Shown piece by piece: positions 8,942 through 16,239 of a stretch of 35,185 nt of DNA; position 1 is the stretch's first letter, and each line of letters opens with the position of its first letter. A model generated the notes under the pieces. That model saw only the letters and a list, made by a program, of their open reading frames with translations. It did not search any database and was not told where the DNA came from. The position numbers and the translations under genes are program-made. The stretch is from Clostridiales bacterium (GTDB taxonomy: Bacteria > Bacillota > Clostridia > Lachnospirales > WQUN01), in NCBI GenBank assembly GCA_031271295.1, contig JAISVZ010000044.1, positions 1 through 35,185 on the forward strand, written 5' to 3'.

Positions 8942-8985
8942 AAGCCGGACGTAAGGTAATTGTAACTTTTCCTTGCGTCCGGCTT
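8942..8985. terminator. Bidirectional terminator between convergent genes
   Basis: A 15-bp stem, AAGCCGGACGTAAGG (8942-8956) with CCTTGCGTCCGGCTT (8971-8985), one G-U pair. It lies between the DUF234 ATPase and the reductase, which converge. T-tracts on both sides are short. Confidence 0.7.
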
Positions 8986-8993
8986 AATTATTA

Positions 8994-10139
8994 TCAAAAC
9001 GCCAAAAGCTTTTCCGCCTCAATCATATTATCCGCTACCGCAACCCCGAACGGGCAGCGGCTTTCGCAGCTTCCGCATGAAGTGCATTCGTCTCCCCTGT
9101 GCGCCAAACTTTTATAGTGGCTCTTTACCGACGGAGGCACGCTGCCTTTATCAAGCCGGGCGATATCCAAGTATTTGTTTACCGCCGCTATGTCAATTTG
9201 CGCGGGGCAGGGCTGGCAATGGCTGCAATATACGCAGTTGCCCTTAAAGTCGTTACGCATTTTGCTTATGATTTCGGAATAATCCTTTTCCTCTTCTGTG
9301 GCGGAAAAATAATTCATAGCCTCGGCAACTTCCGCCGCCGTTTTAAAGCCGCCCATAACGCTTGATACCGCGGGGCGTGAAAGTGCGTAATGCAAGCACT
9401 GCGCTATTGTCATCGGTTTTTCAAACGGAGTATGCTCCGCAGATAAAAGTTTGCCCGCGCCGAACGCTTTCATTACCGTTATTCCTATTTGCTTTTGAGT
9501 GCAAAGCTTGTAAATTTGAGCGCGTTTAGGGTCTATTCCGCGGAAAAGCTCCGTGCCGAACCCTTTTTCAAAATGGTCGAACACGTAGGCGTTTGGGGGA
9601 AGCATATCAAACGCCGGGTTAATGCTAAAGAGCATCAATTCCGCAACGCCCGTTTCAATTACCTTTGCGGCTGTCTCCGGGTTGTGCGAGCTAAAGCCTA
9701 TATGGCGTATATCGCCCTGCTTTTTTAACCTTTCCACATATGTAATAAATTCCGTATCGAATACGTTTTTATAATCCTCGTCCGAATCTATGAAAAACAG
9801 CATACCAAAATCTATATAGCCGCCGAAAATCCGAAGTTCGTCCTCGAAGAAACGCTTAACCGTTGGCATATCCCGGCTGATATCGTACTGCTGGTTAATA
9901 TCCGTAGAGCCGATATGCCCTTGAATAAAAACGTCCTTCCTTTTTTCGCCCAAAGCGCGCGCAATATTTTCGCGTATTTCTTTTCCCGGCATAAATACGT
10001 CGAATATATTTACACCGTTTTCAAGCGCCGCCTCTATTGTTTCTTTTGCCTGGCTGTAAGGCTTGCCGTCTAAATGCTCGCAGCCATGCCCTATAACGCT
10101 TACCTTTTTTCCTGTTTTGCCAAGTTCACGGTAAATCAT
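8994..10139 (-). CDS. Aldo/keto reductase-like protein with C-terminal ferredoxin domain
   Basis: 381 residues: an aldo/keto reductase TIM barrel (about 1-295) fused to a bacterial ferredoxin-like tail. Two cysteine clusters are present, C302/305/308/311 (CVYCSHCQPCP) and C352/355/358/362 (CTSCGSCESRCP), consistent with two [4Fe-4S] clusters. The usual barrel motif with catalytic Tyr (D-T-A-x-x-Y-G) reads FDVFMPGKE here, so the canonical Tyr is not evident; GFSSHN (149-154) keeps the strand motif with His152. The same lineage is common in Clostridia and its substrate is unknown. The ATG follows GGAGGT on the minus strand. Confidence 0.85.
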   Translation of the reverse strand: MIYRELGKTGKKVSVIGHGCEHLDGKPYSQAKETIEAALENGVNIFDVFMPGKEIRENIARALGEKRKDVFIQGHIGSTDINQQYDISRDMPTVKRFFEDELRIFGGYIDFGMLFFIDSDEDYKNVFDTEFITYVERLKKQGDIRHIGFSSHNPETAAKVIETGVAELMLFSINPAFDMLPPNAYVFDHFEKGFGTELFRGIDPKRAQIYKLCTQKQIGITVMKAFGAGKLLSAEHTPFEKPMTIAQCLHYALSRPAVSSVMGGFKTAAEVAEAMNYFSATEEEKDYSEIISKMRNDFKGNCVYCSHCQPCPAQIDIAAVNKYLDIARLDKGSVPPSVKSHYKSLAHRGDECTSCGSCESRCPFGVAVADNMIEAEKLLAF

Positions 10140-10170
10140 TTTAACTACCTCCGTTTTATATATTGCCGCA

Positions 10171-10179
10171 AGTATAACA
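10171..10179 (-). promoter_or_regulatory. Possible extended -10 promoter for the aldo/keto reductase gene
   Basis: Minus-strand TGTTATACT (10179 to 10171) fits an extended -10 element; no good -35 is visible 17 nt upstream. It lies about 30 nt before the ATG. Confidence 0.4.
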
Positions 10180-10315
10180 TACCGCCAAATTTAAATAAAC
10201 CAAAATAAATTAATTATACAAATTTATGAATATTAATTGGCTTATCTCACCATAATAAGATATGTGAAGAGGAGAAATCCCCTCTTTTAACACTTAGTGA
10301 AGGGAGGGTATCGCA

Positions 10316-10420
10316 ATGGATAAGAAGCAAAATTCAAATAATACTCCAAGCAGCAACAACCGTGTTGATTATACCGACGAAGCTAACACGGATAAGTCGA
10401 ACAGCAAAAACTGCAAGTAA
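10316..10420 (+). CDS. 34-residue hydrophilic microprotein
   Basis: ATG 10316 follows GAAGGGAGGG at a good distance and the ORF ends at TAA 10418-10420, four bases before a strong terminator. The peptide is rich in Asn, Ser, Lys and Asp with a single Cys near the end (SKNCK) and no hydrophobic segment. Many spore-formers encode similar tiny Asn/Lys-rich spore proteins, but I cannot assign a family. The arrangement of ribosome binding site, ORF and terminator argues that it is a real gene. The upstream gap 10180-10315 is AT-rich and holds a small hairpin (AAGAGG 10267-10272 / CCTCTT 10280-10285). Confidence 0.6.
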   Translation: MDKKQNSNNTPSSNNRVDYTDEANTDKSNSKNCK

Positions 10421-10423
10421 CAT

Positions 10424-10458
10424 AAAAAAGCCCGGCATTCAAACTGCCGGGCTTTTTT
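10424..10458 (+). terminator. Rho-independent terminator of the microprotein gene
   Basis: AAAAAAGCCCGGCA (10424-10437) pairs perfectly with TGCCGGGCTTTTTT (10445-10458), 7-nt loop, six T's. Confidence 0.92.
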
Positions 10459-10481
10459 ACGGGCAAATAAGGACGTTTGTA

Positions 10482-10509
10482 ACGCAAGCCTCCCATAATT
10501 CATAGTATG
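10482..10509 (+). promoter_or_regulatory. Candidate sigma-K-type promoter
   Basis: AC (10482-10483), 17 nt, CATAGTATG (10501-10509), close to the mother-cell sigma-K pattern AC-N16/17-CATANNNTA. No sigma-A promoter is evident before the gene at 10560. The collagen-like gene has the same spacing and a CATAATATG box. Confidence 0.4.
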
Positions 10510-10559
10510 TAGCAGGAGTTGTACATCTCTCTAATCTATAATGAAGGAGGTAAAAATTC

Positions 10560-10853
10560 ATGGAATGGGTAACTTCGTTTGTTGATGATATGCGCAAACG
10601 TATCGGTCAAACCGTAACAATTTTTACAGCAAGCGGCGGAATTTCCGGCTCCGGTTTTACCGGCGTTCTGCTTTCCGTTGACTGTAATTATGTAAGATTG
10701 CTATGCAATATCGGCGCGGCGCCTTCGTGCCCAATCGGTTCCACATGCTCCGGAAGGCCAAGCTATTCGGCTCCGCTTACGGGCAATCCCCTTGGCGCAA
10801 TTTGTGTCATTCCGATGTGTTCTATCGCATGTTTTACTCATCACGCAATCTGA
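10560..10853 (+). CDS. Small conserved Clostridia protein, possible spore-associated (unknown)
   Basis: 97 residues. The N-terminal half has a compact beta-rich pattern (RIGQTVTIFTASGGISGSGF, then GVLLSVDCNYVRLL) that suggests a small barrel of the Lsm/DUF2642 kind; the C-terminal half is rich in Cys, Pro, Ser and Gly (seven cysteines in the protein). I recall similar hypothetical proteins in spore-forming Clostridia, but no proven function. The ATG follows AAGGAGG. The sigma-K-like promoter upstream suggests late sporulation expression; this is inference. A strong terminator follows. Confidence 0.7.
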   Translation: MEWVTSFVDDMRKRIGQTVTIFTASGGISGSGFTGVLLSVDCNYVRLLCNIGAAPSCPIGSTCSGRPSYSAPLTGNPLGAICVIPMCSIACFTHHAI

Positions 10854-10877
10854 CATACGGAAGGTTTTGAAAAGAAA

Positions 10878-10908
10878 GCGTATTCCCAAACCGGAATACG
10901 CCTTTTTT
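10878..10908 (+). terminator. Rho-independent terminator
   Basis: GCGTATTCC (10878-10886) pairs perfectly with GGAATACGC (10893-10901), followed by TTTTTT at 10903-10908. It sits between convergent genes and may also slow transcription from walK. Confidence 0.85.
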
Positions 10909-10943
10909 GAATGGGATTAAGCGCCAAACGCAAAAAGCGCCGC

Positions 10944-12719
10944 TTAATCCTTCAGCCTGTCGAAACGCAAAATCATTGTTGTTCCCTTGCCCGGTTCGGA
11001 AGTTGCGGAAATTCTAAAGCCGTGCGCCTCCATAATTTCCTTTGCTATTGAAAGCCCTAAACCCGTTCCGCCCATTTCCCTTGAACGAGCCTTATCAACC
11101 CGGTAGAAACGCTCAAAAATACGTACCAAATCATCCTTGGGTATGCCAAAGCCGTTGTCCTTAATATATACGCGGTAAAACCGGTCGGTTTTTTCGGTGG
11201 TTACGTTTATCTGCGTATTTTCCGGGCTGTATTTTACGGCGTTACCCAAAATGTTTACAAGCACCTGGTTAATCCTTTTAGAATCCGCCATAACAGGGTT
11301 TGCAACCTCCTGCTCGGCATAATTAATTTTCTGGTTTTTCATCTGAGCTAAAACCGATACCTGAAGCACCGCGTTTTCCACAATCTCGTTAAGGTTGCAG
11401 CGCTTTAAATCAAGAGAATACTGCGAGTTGTCGAAGCGGGAAAGCTCCAATAAATCCTGCACCAAAAGCGTCATCCTGTCCGCTTCTTTTTCTATTATGC
11501 CAAGGAACTTGCCCGCCATTTCCGCGTCGTCCACACCGCCGGAGAGCAGCGTTTCGGCATAACTTTTTATTGTGGTTAAAGGCGTTCTTATTTCGTGGGA
11601 TACGTTCGCCACAAATTCCTTGCGCATTTCATCTAACTTTTTATGCTTGGTTATATCGTGCAAAACTATAACCACACCGTCTATCTGGTCGTATATATTG
11701 TAATAGGGCGAAAAAATTAAACTTATAAACTTATCGCCCACCGTTACCGTCATATCCTTCATTTCTTTCAGCTTTTCAATATCAAACTCTTCTATGTTAA
11801 GTTCTATTTCTTTTGATAATTCCAAAAAGCTCAGTTCTCTGATATTGTTTACCAAAAGCTGTTCCTGCGCCATGTAGTTGGCCTCAATAAGTTCGCCGCC
11901 TTTGCCGTATGCCAGAACGCCGTCTGTCATATTGTAAAGCAAAATTTCCATTTTGTTTTTTTCCGTTGTTATGCTCTCCATTGTGTAGCTAAGTTCCTGC
12001 GCCATTTCGTTAAACGTTTCGGTAAGCTGGCCTATTTCGTCCTTGCTCTTTACGGTAATTGTTTTGGTTTCCCCGCCCTGCGCCAAATCCTTTGCCTGAG
12101 TTGTTAGCATAACAATCGGGCCTGTCAGCGTTGCCGCAAATAACAAGCCTATTATAAATGTTAATATAAGCGCGATAATTACCGCCAGCGCCAAAACAAG
12201 CGTTACTTCCTGCAAGCGGCTTTGAACAGCCTCCATTGAAATGCGAAGATATATTATATATTGAACGCTTAAGTTAATATTCGGGTTATACGGATACGGC
12301 ATTGCGTACGCCATAGCCTCGTTATCCCCGCCGCCAATTCCGGCGCTCCACTTGTTGGAATCGAACGCGGGTTTGCCGAGCATTGCCCCTGTTACCGCTG
12401 TGCTTTTGTAAACGGACGGCCCGCTTTCCGGGTTCAAATTATAGCCGTCCTTATTTAAAATGGCGGCTTCCAAGCTGTTTCCGGATGCGCGTACAATGTT
12501 TGCAAGTTCGTCCGGAAAATCCTCTTCGTTTTTGTCGGGGTTGCTGAGCAGCTCGTAATATATGTGGTTCGCGGTTTCTCTAAGCTCCGTTTCAAGCTTA
12601 TCAAGTTCCTGCACGCGGATACTCACAAGCATAAACGTTCCGCTTACGAGCATTACAATAAACACCAACGCAAGATACAAAAATATCAGCTTAAATTTTA
12701 TGCTTTTCATTGTTTGCAT
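10944..12719 (-). CDS. walK: Two-component sensor histidine kinase WalK
   Basis: 591 residues. TM1 (about 8-33), an extracytoplasmic sensor domain, TM2 (about 172-198), HAMP (about 199-250), a PAS-like domain (about 255-358), HisKA with phospho-acceptor His375 (NVSHEIRTPL), and HATPase_c with N and G boxes (DNGFGIP, GTGLGLSIAKEI). This is the WalK/PhoR layout; the WalR-like partner upstream favours WalK, which controls cell-wall turnover in Bacillota. A TTG at 12722 would extend it by one residue, but the ATG at 12719 shares its A with the TGA of walR (TGATG), typical of translational coupling. The usual walH/walI/walJ genes do not follow; a terminator and an unrelated convergent gene do. Confidence 0.88.
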   Translation of the reverse strand: MQTMKSIKFKLIFLYLALVFIVMLVSGTFMLVSIRVQELDKLETELRETANHIYYELLSNPDKNEEDFPDELANIVRASGNSLEAAILNKDGYNLNPESGPSVYKSTAVTGAMLGKPAFDSNKWSAGIGGGDNEAMAYAMPYPYNPNINLSVQYIIYLRISMEAVQSRLQEVTLVLALAVIIALILTFIIGLLFAATLTGPIVMLTTQAKDLAQGGETKTITVKSKDEIGQLTETFNEMAQELSYTMESITTEKNKMEILLYNMTDGVLAYGKGGELIEANYMAQEQLLVNNIRELSFLELSKEIELNIEEFDIEKLKEMKDMTVTVGDKFISLIFSPYYNIYDQIDGVVIVLHDITKHKKLDEMRKEFVANVSHEIRTPLTTIKSYAETLLSGGVDDAEMAGKFLGIIEKEADRMTLLVQDLLELSRFDNSQYSLDLKRCNLNEIVENAVLQVSVLAQMKNQKINYAEQEVANPVMADSKRINQVLVNILGNAVKYSPENTQINVTTEKTDRFYRVYIKDNGFGIPKDDLVRIFERFYRVDKARSREMGGTGLGLSIAKEIMEAHGFRISATSEPGKGTTMILRFDRLKD

Positions 12720-13408
12720 CAACCTTCGAAATAATAACCTACACTTCGTTTCGTCATAATGTATTTAGGTTCTTCGGGCACATCCTCAAGCTTTGAGCGC
12801 AGGCGGCGTATTGTAACATCCACGGTTCGAACGTCGCCGAAGTATTCGTAGCCCCAAACCTTCTCTAAAAGGTCCTCCCTTGTGAAAACCTGACCCTTTT
12901 GTGTTGCTAAAAACTTTACCAGCTCGTATTCTCTGTGGGTTAAATCCATAACCACATCGCGGCGGCGGATTTCAATTTTTTTGGTATCAATAATTAAATC
13001 CGACACGCGGATTAACGAACTTGCGGATTCGTCCTCCGTTGTTATATCCGTTCTGCGCAGGTTTGCGCGTACTCTTGCCATAAGTTCCCTAACGCCGAAG
13101 GGTTTTGTAACATAATCGTCCGCGCCCAGTTCCAGCCCCAAAACCTTATCAACCTCTTCGGCGCGGGCGGTTAGCATAATTATGGGCATTTGGGATTTTT
13201 CGCGTATTTTTTTGCAAACCTCAAAGCCGTCCAACCCCGGCATCATAATATCTAAAAGAACAAGTTCGGGGTTTTGCGAAAGCGCAAGTTTTAGCCCCTC
13301 CTCGCCGTCATAGGCGCAAATTGCCTCGAACCCCTCCTTGTGAAGGTTAAATGCAATTATATCCACTATGTTTTTTTCGTCGTCTACTACAAGAATTTTT
13401 TTAGACAT
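12719..13408 (-). CDS. walR: Two-component response regulator WalR (OmpR/PhoB family)
   Basis: 229 residues. Receiver domain with Asp9-Asp10, phospho-acceptor Asp53 (LLDIMMPGLDG) and the KPFGVRELMARV segment, then an OmpR-type winged helix ending in WGYEYFGDVRTVDVTIRRLR, which is close to the highly conserved WalR recognition helix region. The role in Bacillota is activation of autolysin and wall-metabolism genes. The ATG follows AGGAGG. It is first in the walRK operon, with a strong sigma-A promoter about 100 bp upstream. A polysaccharide deacetylase, a possible functional neighbour, lies upstream in the same direction but has its own promoter and terminator. Confidence 0.92.
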   Translation of the reverse strand: MSKKILVVDDEKNIVDIIAFNLHKEGFEAICAYDGEEGLKLALSQNPELVLLDIMMPGLDGFEVCKKIREKSQMPIIMLTARAEEVDKVLGLELGADDYVTKPFGVRELMARVRANLRRTDITTEDESASSLIRVSDLIIDTKKIEIRRRDVVMDLTHREYELVKFLATQKGQVFTREDLLEKVWGYEYFGDVRTVDVTIRRLRSKLEDVPEEPKYIMTKRSVGYYFEG

Positions 13409-13505
13409 TAAAGAGCCTCCTATCCCTTCGCGGCGGCGAAGAATGTTCGCTGTTTTATTAGAAGTTTGCCCGCCGTTTTTTGCTTCGGCGGTTTTGGTTT
13501 GTTTG

Positions 13506-13534
13506 ATTTTAATTTACAAATGCCGGAATGTCAA
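13506..13534 (-). promoter_or_regulatory. Sigma-A promoter of walRK
   Basis: On the minus strand: TTGACA (13534-13529), 17 nt, TAAAAT (13511-13506). Confidence 0.8.
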
Positions 13535-13576
13535 TTGAATTTATGCTAAGGTTAAACAGTACGCGCGTACGCACCT

Positions 13577-13617
13577 AAAAAAAGCTTACACAGATACTTC
13601 TGCGCAAGCTTTTTTTT
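13577..13617 (-). terminator. Terminator of the polysaccharide deacetylase gene
   Basis: AAAAAAAGCTT (13577-13587) pairs with AAGCTTTTTTT (13606-13616); an inner stem with mismatches continues to a 4-nt loop. A/T-runs on both sides make it potentially bidirectional. Confidence 0.8.
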
Positions 13618-13633
13618 GGTTCGCGAAAAATTG

Positions 13634-14464
13634 TTAGTTAACCGAGCTGTAAATTTTGCCCGTATGTACCTCCGGTTCAGCCTCGTTTATTTCAAAAAGC
13701 TGCGAAACTGTTACAAACTGGTAACCCTTGCTTAAAAGTTCGGGAATAATAGTATCCAAAGCGTCTACCGTTTGGTCGTTCCCGTAAAAATCGTGAAGCA
13801 GAATAATTGTGCCGTCCTTAACATTATTAAGTACGGTTTGGGCGCGGGTTTCGGTATCGGTTGAGGCAACCCAGTCGTTAGCGGTAATGCCCTGTATAAA
13901 CGTAAGGTCAACGGCGTCGTACATTTCCGAACTTACCGCCAAATACGGCGCGCGGAAAAACTTAGGAGCTTCGCCCGTTACTTCCTTAATTTTATCGGAT
14001 GTATAGTTAACCTCATCGCTAACCTCGGAAGCCGGCATTGAACTCATAGTATTATGATTCCTTGAATGGTTGGCAATTTCACAGCCCAAATCGTAAGCTT
14101 TTTTCATAGTATCGCTCGCGCTGCCGTTAATTTGCTTCCCGATAACAAAAAATGTTGCGGTAACACCGTATTCTTCTAACTTTTCAAGCACCTTCTCGGT
14201 TGTTACCGTAGGCCCGTCGTCGAAGGTGAGGGCTACGAGAGGTTTGTCAGGGTCTATTTCGGTTAACAGAAGCGCTTTGCCGCCTTCCGCTACTGTTTCC
14301 TGCTCTGCCGTATCCTGTGCTGCCGGTTCCTGCGCCTGTGCTTTTTCTCCGCTTAGAATGCGTTTGATCACGCTTAAATCCACAGCGGCAAACGTTTCAA
14401 TGGCAGACTGAGCCGTCATTACAATTGTAAGGACAAGCGCAAAAATAATTCTTGCTTTTTTCAA
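13634..14464 (-). CDS. Secreted polysaccharide deacetylase (NodB/PgdA family)
   Basis: 276 residues: an N-terminal signal peptide or anchor (about 5-26, ends ETFAA), a Glu/Gln/Ala-rich spacer, and a NodB homology domain from about 77. Motif 1 is TFDDGP (catalytic base Asp plus metal Asp), motif 2 is NHSRNH (two metal His), motif 3 is RAPY, and the late motif is LLHDF. The family removes acetyl groups from peptidoglycan or other N-acetylated glycans outside the cell. The longest frame starts at GTG 14473, which abuts GGAG and cannot use it; TTG 14464 lies 8 nt after GGAG and gives the tidy signal start MKKARIIFAL, so I chose it. A perfect-consensus promoter suggests strong expression. Confidence 0.88.
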   Translation of the reverse strand: MKKARIIFALVLTIVMTAQSAIETFAAVDLSVIKRILSGEKAQAQEPAAQDTAEQETVAEGGKALLLTEIDPDKPLVALTFDDGPTVTTEKVLEKLEEYGVTATFFVIGKQINGSASDTMKKAYDLGCEIANHSRNHNTMSSMPASEVSDEVNYTSDKIKEVTGEAPKFFRAPYLAVSSEMYDAVDLTFIQGITANDWVASTDTETRAQTVLNNVKDGTIILLHDFYGNDQTVDALDTIIPELLSKGYQFVTVSQLFEINEAEPEVHTGKIYSSVN

Positions 14465-14518
14465 TGAGATCACTCCGTTCTTTTATTTTTACCGCAATTT
14501 GCCTGCAGTTACGCACTA

Positions 14519-14547
14519 ATTATACCCGTGCGTTTTTATAATGTCAA
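14519..14547 (-). promoter_or_regulatory. Perfect-consensus sigma-A promoter
   Basis: Minus strand: TTGACA (14547-14542), 17 nt, TATAAT (14524-14519), for the polysaccharide deacetylase. Both hexamers match consensus exactly. Confidence 0.92.
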
Positions 14548-14623
14548 ACAATAAATAGGCGGCATACGGCAAAAAAATTGTGCAACTTTTTTAAGGCTAA
14601 TTCCTGAGGCTAATATTTTGAGT

Positions 14624-15043
14624 TTATTTCCGGATTAAGGAAAACCCAATTACCTGGTCCGCAAAAATGATAATTTGGTCAATATGGTCGTAAGAACCGT
14701 TCAGCCCGTTTCTGTATATATCCGCGTCCAATATGTTAACCATGTAAGCGTCGGAATACTCCGGGTGACTTTTGCCGGCGTAGTATTCCTTTGTAAGAAC
14801 GTCGAATATTGAAGAGGTGTCCAGTATGAACTGTTCAGGGTCGTCCGTAAATTTTATCATTTCCTTTTCTTCGGAACACGGGGCGATTGTGCCCACAATT
14901 GTTCCTGCCGCAGTAAGCAGCGCAACCTTATAACTCGCGTTATTCTGCGATTTTAATGTGTAAATCAGCTTCACCAATTCTTTAAAAACTATATACTTCA
15001 TTGAATTGGGAAGATTCTCTGTGGAACTAAAGCGGTTTTCCAT
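14624..15043 (-). CDS. Unknown 139-residue cytosolic protein
   Basis: No signal peptide or membrane segment. The middle alternates hydrophobic strands (YKVALLTAAGTIVGTIAP) and the C terminus ends in a strand-rich segment (HIDQIIIFADQVIGFSLIRK). This could be a small alpha/beta or SH3-like fold. I do not recognise the family. The longer frame from 15058 begins at the ribosome binding site itself (TTGGAGGT), so the ATG at 15043, 9 nt downstream of GGAGG, is the better start. It has its own minus-strand promoter at 15075-15103 and is divergent from the microprotein at 15198. Confidence 0.65.
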   Translation of the reverse strand: MENRFSSTENLPNSMKYIVFKELVKLIYTLKSQNNASYKVALLTAAGTIVGTIAPCSEEKEMIKFTDDPEQFILDTSSIFDVLTKEYYAGKSHPEYSDAYMVNILDADIYRNGLNGSYDHIDQIIIFADQVIGFSLIRK

Positions 15044-15074
15044 AAAAATTACCTCCAATCATTTAATTAATTCT

Positions 15075-15103
15075 ATTTTATAACTGCGGCGAATATTAAT
15101 CAA
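15075..15103 (-). promoter_or_regulatory. Sigma-A promoter for the 139-residue protein
   Basis: Minus strand: TTGATT (15103-15098), 17 nt, TAAAAT (15080-15075). Confidence 0.65.
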
Positions 15104-15197
15104 GCTTAAAACTGCGTTGCCAAATTTTCGGCAGTATATATTTTTTTGGCGCAGAAAAAAATATGTTTGAAACATAAACATAGAGAGGGGATTTTTT

Positions 15198-15329
15198 ATG
15201 GATTCTGTTTTTTTTGCCGCGAAATTTTTTTCCACAGGGAACATAAATGATTATTTGCAATACAAAACCGCCGCCAAAACCCGCGATAAAGTAAGCTTTC
15301 AACACTTTCAAAAATCTTCAAAATTTTAA
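15198..15329 (+). CDS. YqzL-like microprotein (43 residues)
   Basis: ATG 15198 follows AGAGAGGGGA. The peptide contains KFFSTGNINDYLQYK, which resembles the Bacillus YqzL pattern (a short F/W-rich start, then T-G-x-I-x-x-Y-L-x-[YF]-K). YqzL proteins are about 45-50 residues and have no established function. It is too short for ordinary gene calling. It stands just upstream of the DUF1292 gene, which has its own promoter, so they may be separate units. The family call rests on this short motif only. Confidence 0.5.
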   Translation: MDSVFFAAKFFSTGNINDYLQYKTAAKTRDKVSFQHFQKSSKF

Positions 15330-15340
15330 ATTCCGCAATC

Positions 15341-15369
15341 TTGATTAAATTCCGCGGATATGATAATCT
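15341..15369 (+). promoter_or_regulatory. Sigma-A promoter for the DUF1292 gene
   Basis: TTGATT (15341-15346), 17 nt, TAATCT (15364-15369); the start codon is 60 nt on. Confidence 0.55.
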
Positions 15370-15428
15370 GTCCTTGTACTAACTAACTTTGCGAAAGCAA
15401 ATAATGTATGAACGAGGAGAAGAACGAA

Positions 15429-16061
15429 ATGACAAATCAAAATTTTTTTGGCAGCGATAAAGGTCACGAACATGATGAAAATTGCAATTGCCATCAAAAC
15501 TATGTGGTAATTCCTATGGATGACGGTACGGAAATAGAATGCCATATTATAGCCGATGTAACCTATGAAGGCGGTTCGTATTTTGCGCTCTTACCCATAG
15601 ATAAAGAGCTTGAAGAAGGAATTTTTGTGGCGGAGTATCATTTGGAAGAAAAATCGGGGAATATTGCGGTAAGAATGATAGAATCCGAAGAAGTGCCGGA
15701 AAAACTCGCTAAATTAATTTTCGATGAAATAGACTCCTACGATGACGAAGATTTCGACGATGAAGATTTTGATGACATCGATTTTGACGACGACGATGAT
15801 GATGACGATGATTTTGACGACGGTGATTTCGACGACGACGATTTCGATGATGACGATTTCGATGATGACGGTGATTTCGACGACGATGATTTTGACGATG
15901 ACGACGATTTCGACGATGATGATTTTGACTTCGACGATGACGACGACGATTTCGAATTCGACGACGACGATGATGACGACGATTTCGATGACGGCAACGA
16001 CGATGACATTGAAGAAGAGGGTTTCTTTTTTGACGATGACGACGAATTTTTAAAATTTTAA
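15429..16061 (+). CDS. DUF1292 (YrzB-like) protein with a long Asp/Phe repeat tail
   Basis: 210 residues. The first 90 or so form a normal DUF1292 domain: YVVIPMDDGTEIECHIIADV, then YFALLPIDK and EYHLEE. Typical members end near residue 90-110. Here a tail of about 110 residues follows, almost only Asp with regularly spaced Phe (DFDDDDFDDDD-like units, about residues 103-195), ending in EEEGFFFDDDDEFLKF. The tail must be disordered and extremely acidic. DUF1292 proteins are often near alaS/ruvX-type genes and have no known biochemical role. Start: ATG 15429 lies 9 nt after GAGGAG; the upstream in-frame ATG at 15408 has no ribosome binding site. Confidence 0.85.
   Translation: MTNQNFFGSDKGHEHDENCNCHQNYVVIPMDDGTEIECHIIADVTYEGGSYFALLPIDKELEEGIFVAEYHLEEKSGNIAVRMIESEEVPEKLAKLIFDEIDSYDDEDFDDEDFDDIDFDDDDDDDDDFDDGDFDDDDFDDDDFDDDGDFDDDDFDDDDDFDDDDFDFDDDDDDFEFDDDDDDDDFDDGNDDDIEEEGFFFDDDDEFLKF
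15730..16045 (+). repeat. Imperfect GAY-rich coding microsatellite
   Basis: About 300 bp of GAT/GAC triplets interrupted by TTC/TTT encode the acidic tail of the DUF1292 protein. GAC/GAT alternation is irregular, so the DNA is less repetitive than the protein, which fits selection on the peptide. Opposite-strand Ser/Lys frames here are shadows. Confidence 0.85.
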
Positions 16062-16174
16062 TTTATGCGCGAGCGCACTTGGAAATGCCAAGTAACTTCT
16101 TGGAATTTCTTTGCGCGTATAGCTCAAACTCCGGGGGAAACCATCTCCGTTCGGCGCTTAAAATTTATTATCCC

Positions 16175-16205
16175 TTGATGTGAAATAATGCATATGATAT
16201 CATAT
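16175..16205 (+). promoter_or_regulatory. glmU-prs promoter with a 14-bp palindrome over the -10
   Basis: TTGATG (16175-16180), 17 nt, TATCAT (16198-16203). The -10 is embedded in the perfect palindrome ATATGATATCATAT (16192-16205), a possible operator. The gap 16062-16174 otherwise shows only a small CTTGG/CCAAG hairpin near 16079. Confidence 0.6.
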
Positions 16206-16239
16206 AAAAACAGAGAGCAAATTTTCGGAGGGGATAATA

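Noticed and set aside
15737-16053. Ser/Lys-rich minus-strand and Thr/Met-rich plus-strand frames
   Set aside because: Shadows of the GAY repeat that encodes the acidic DUF1292 tail.
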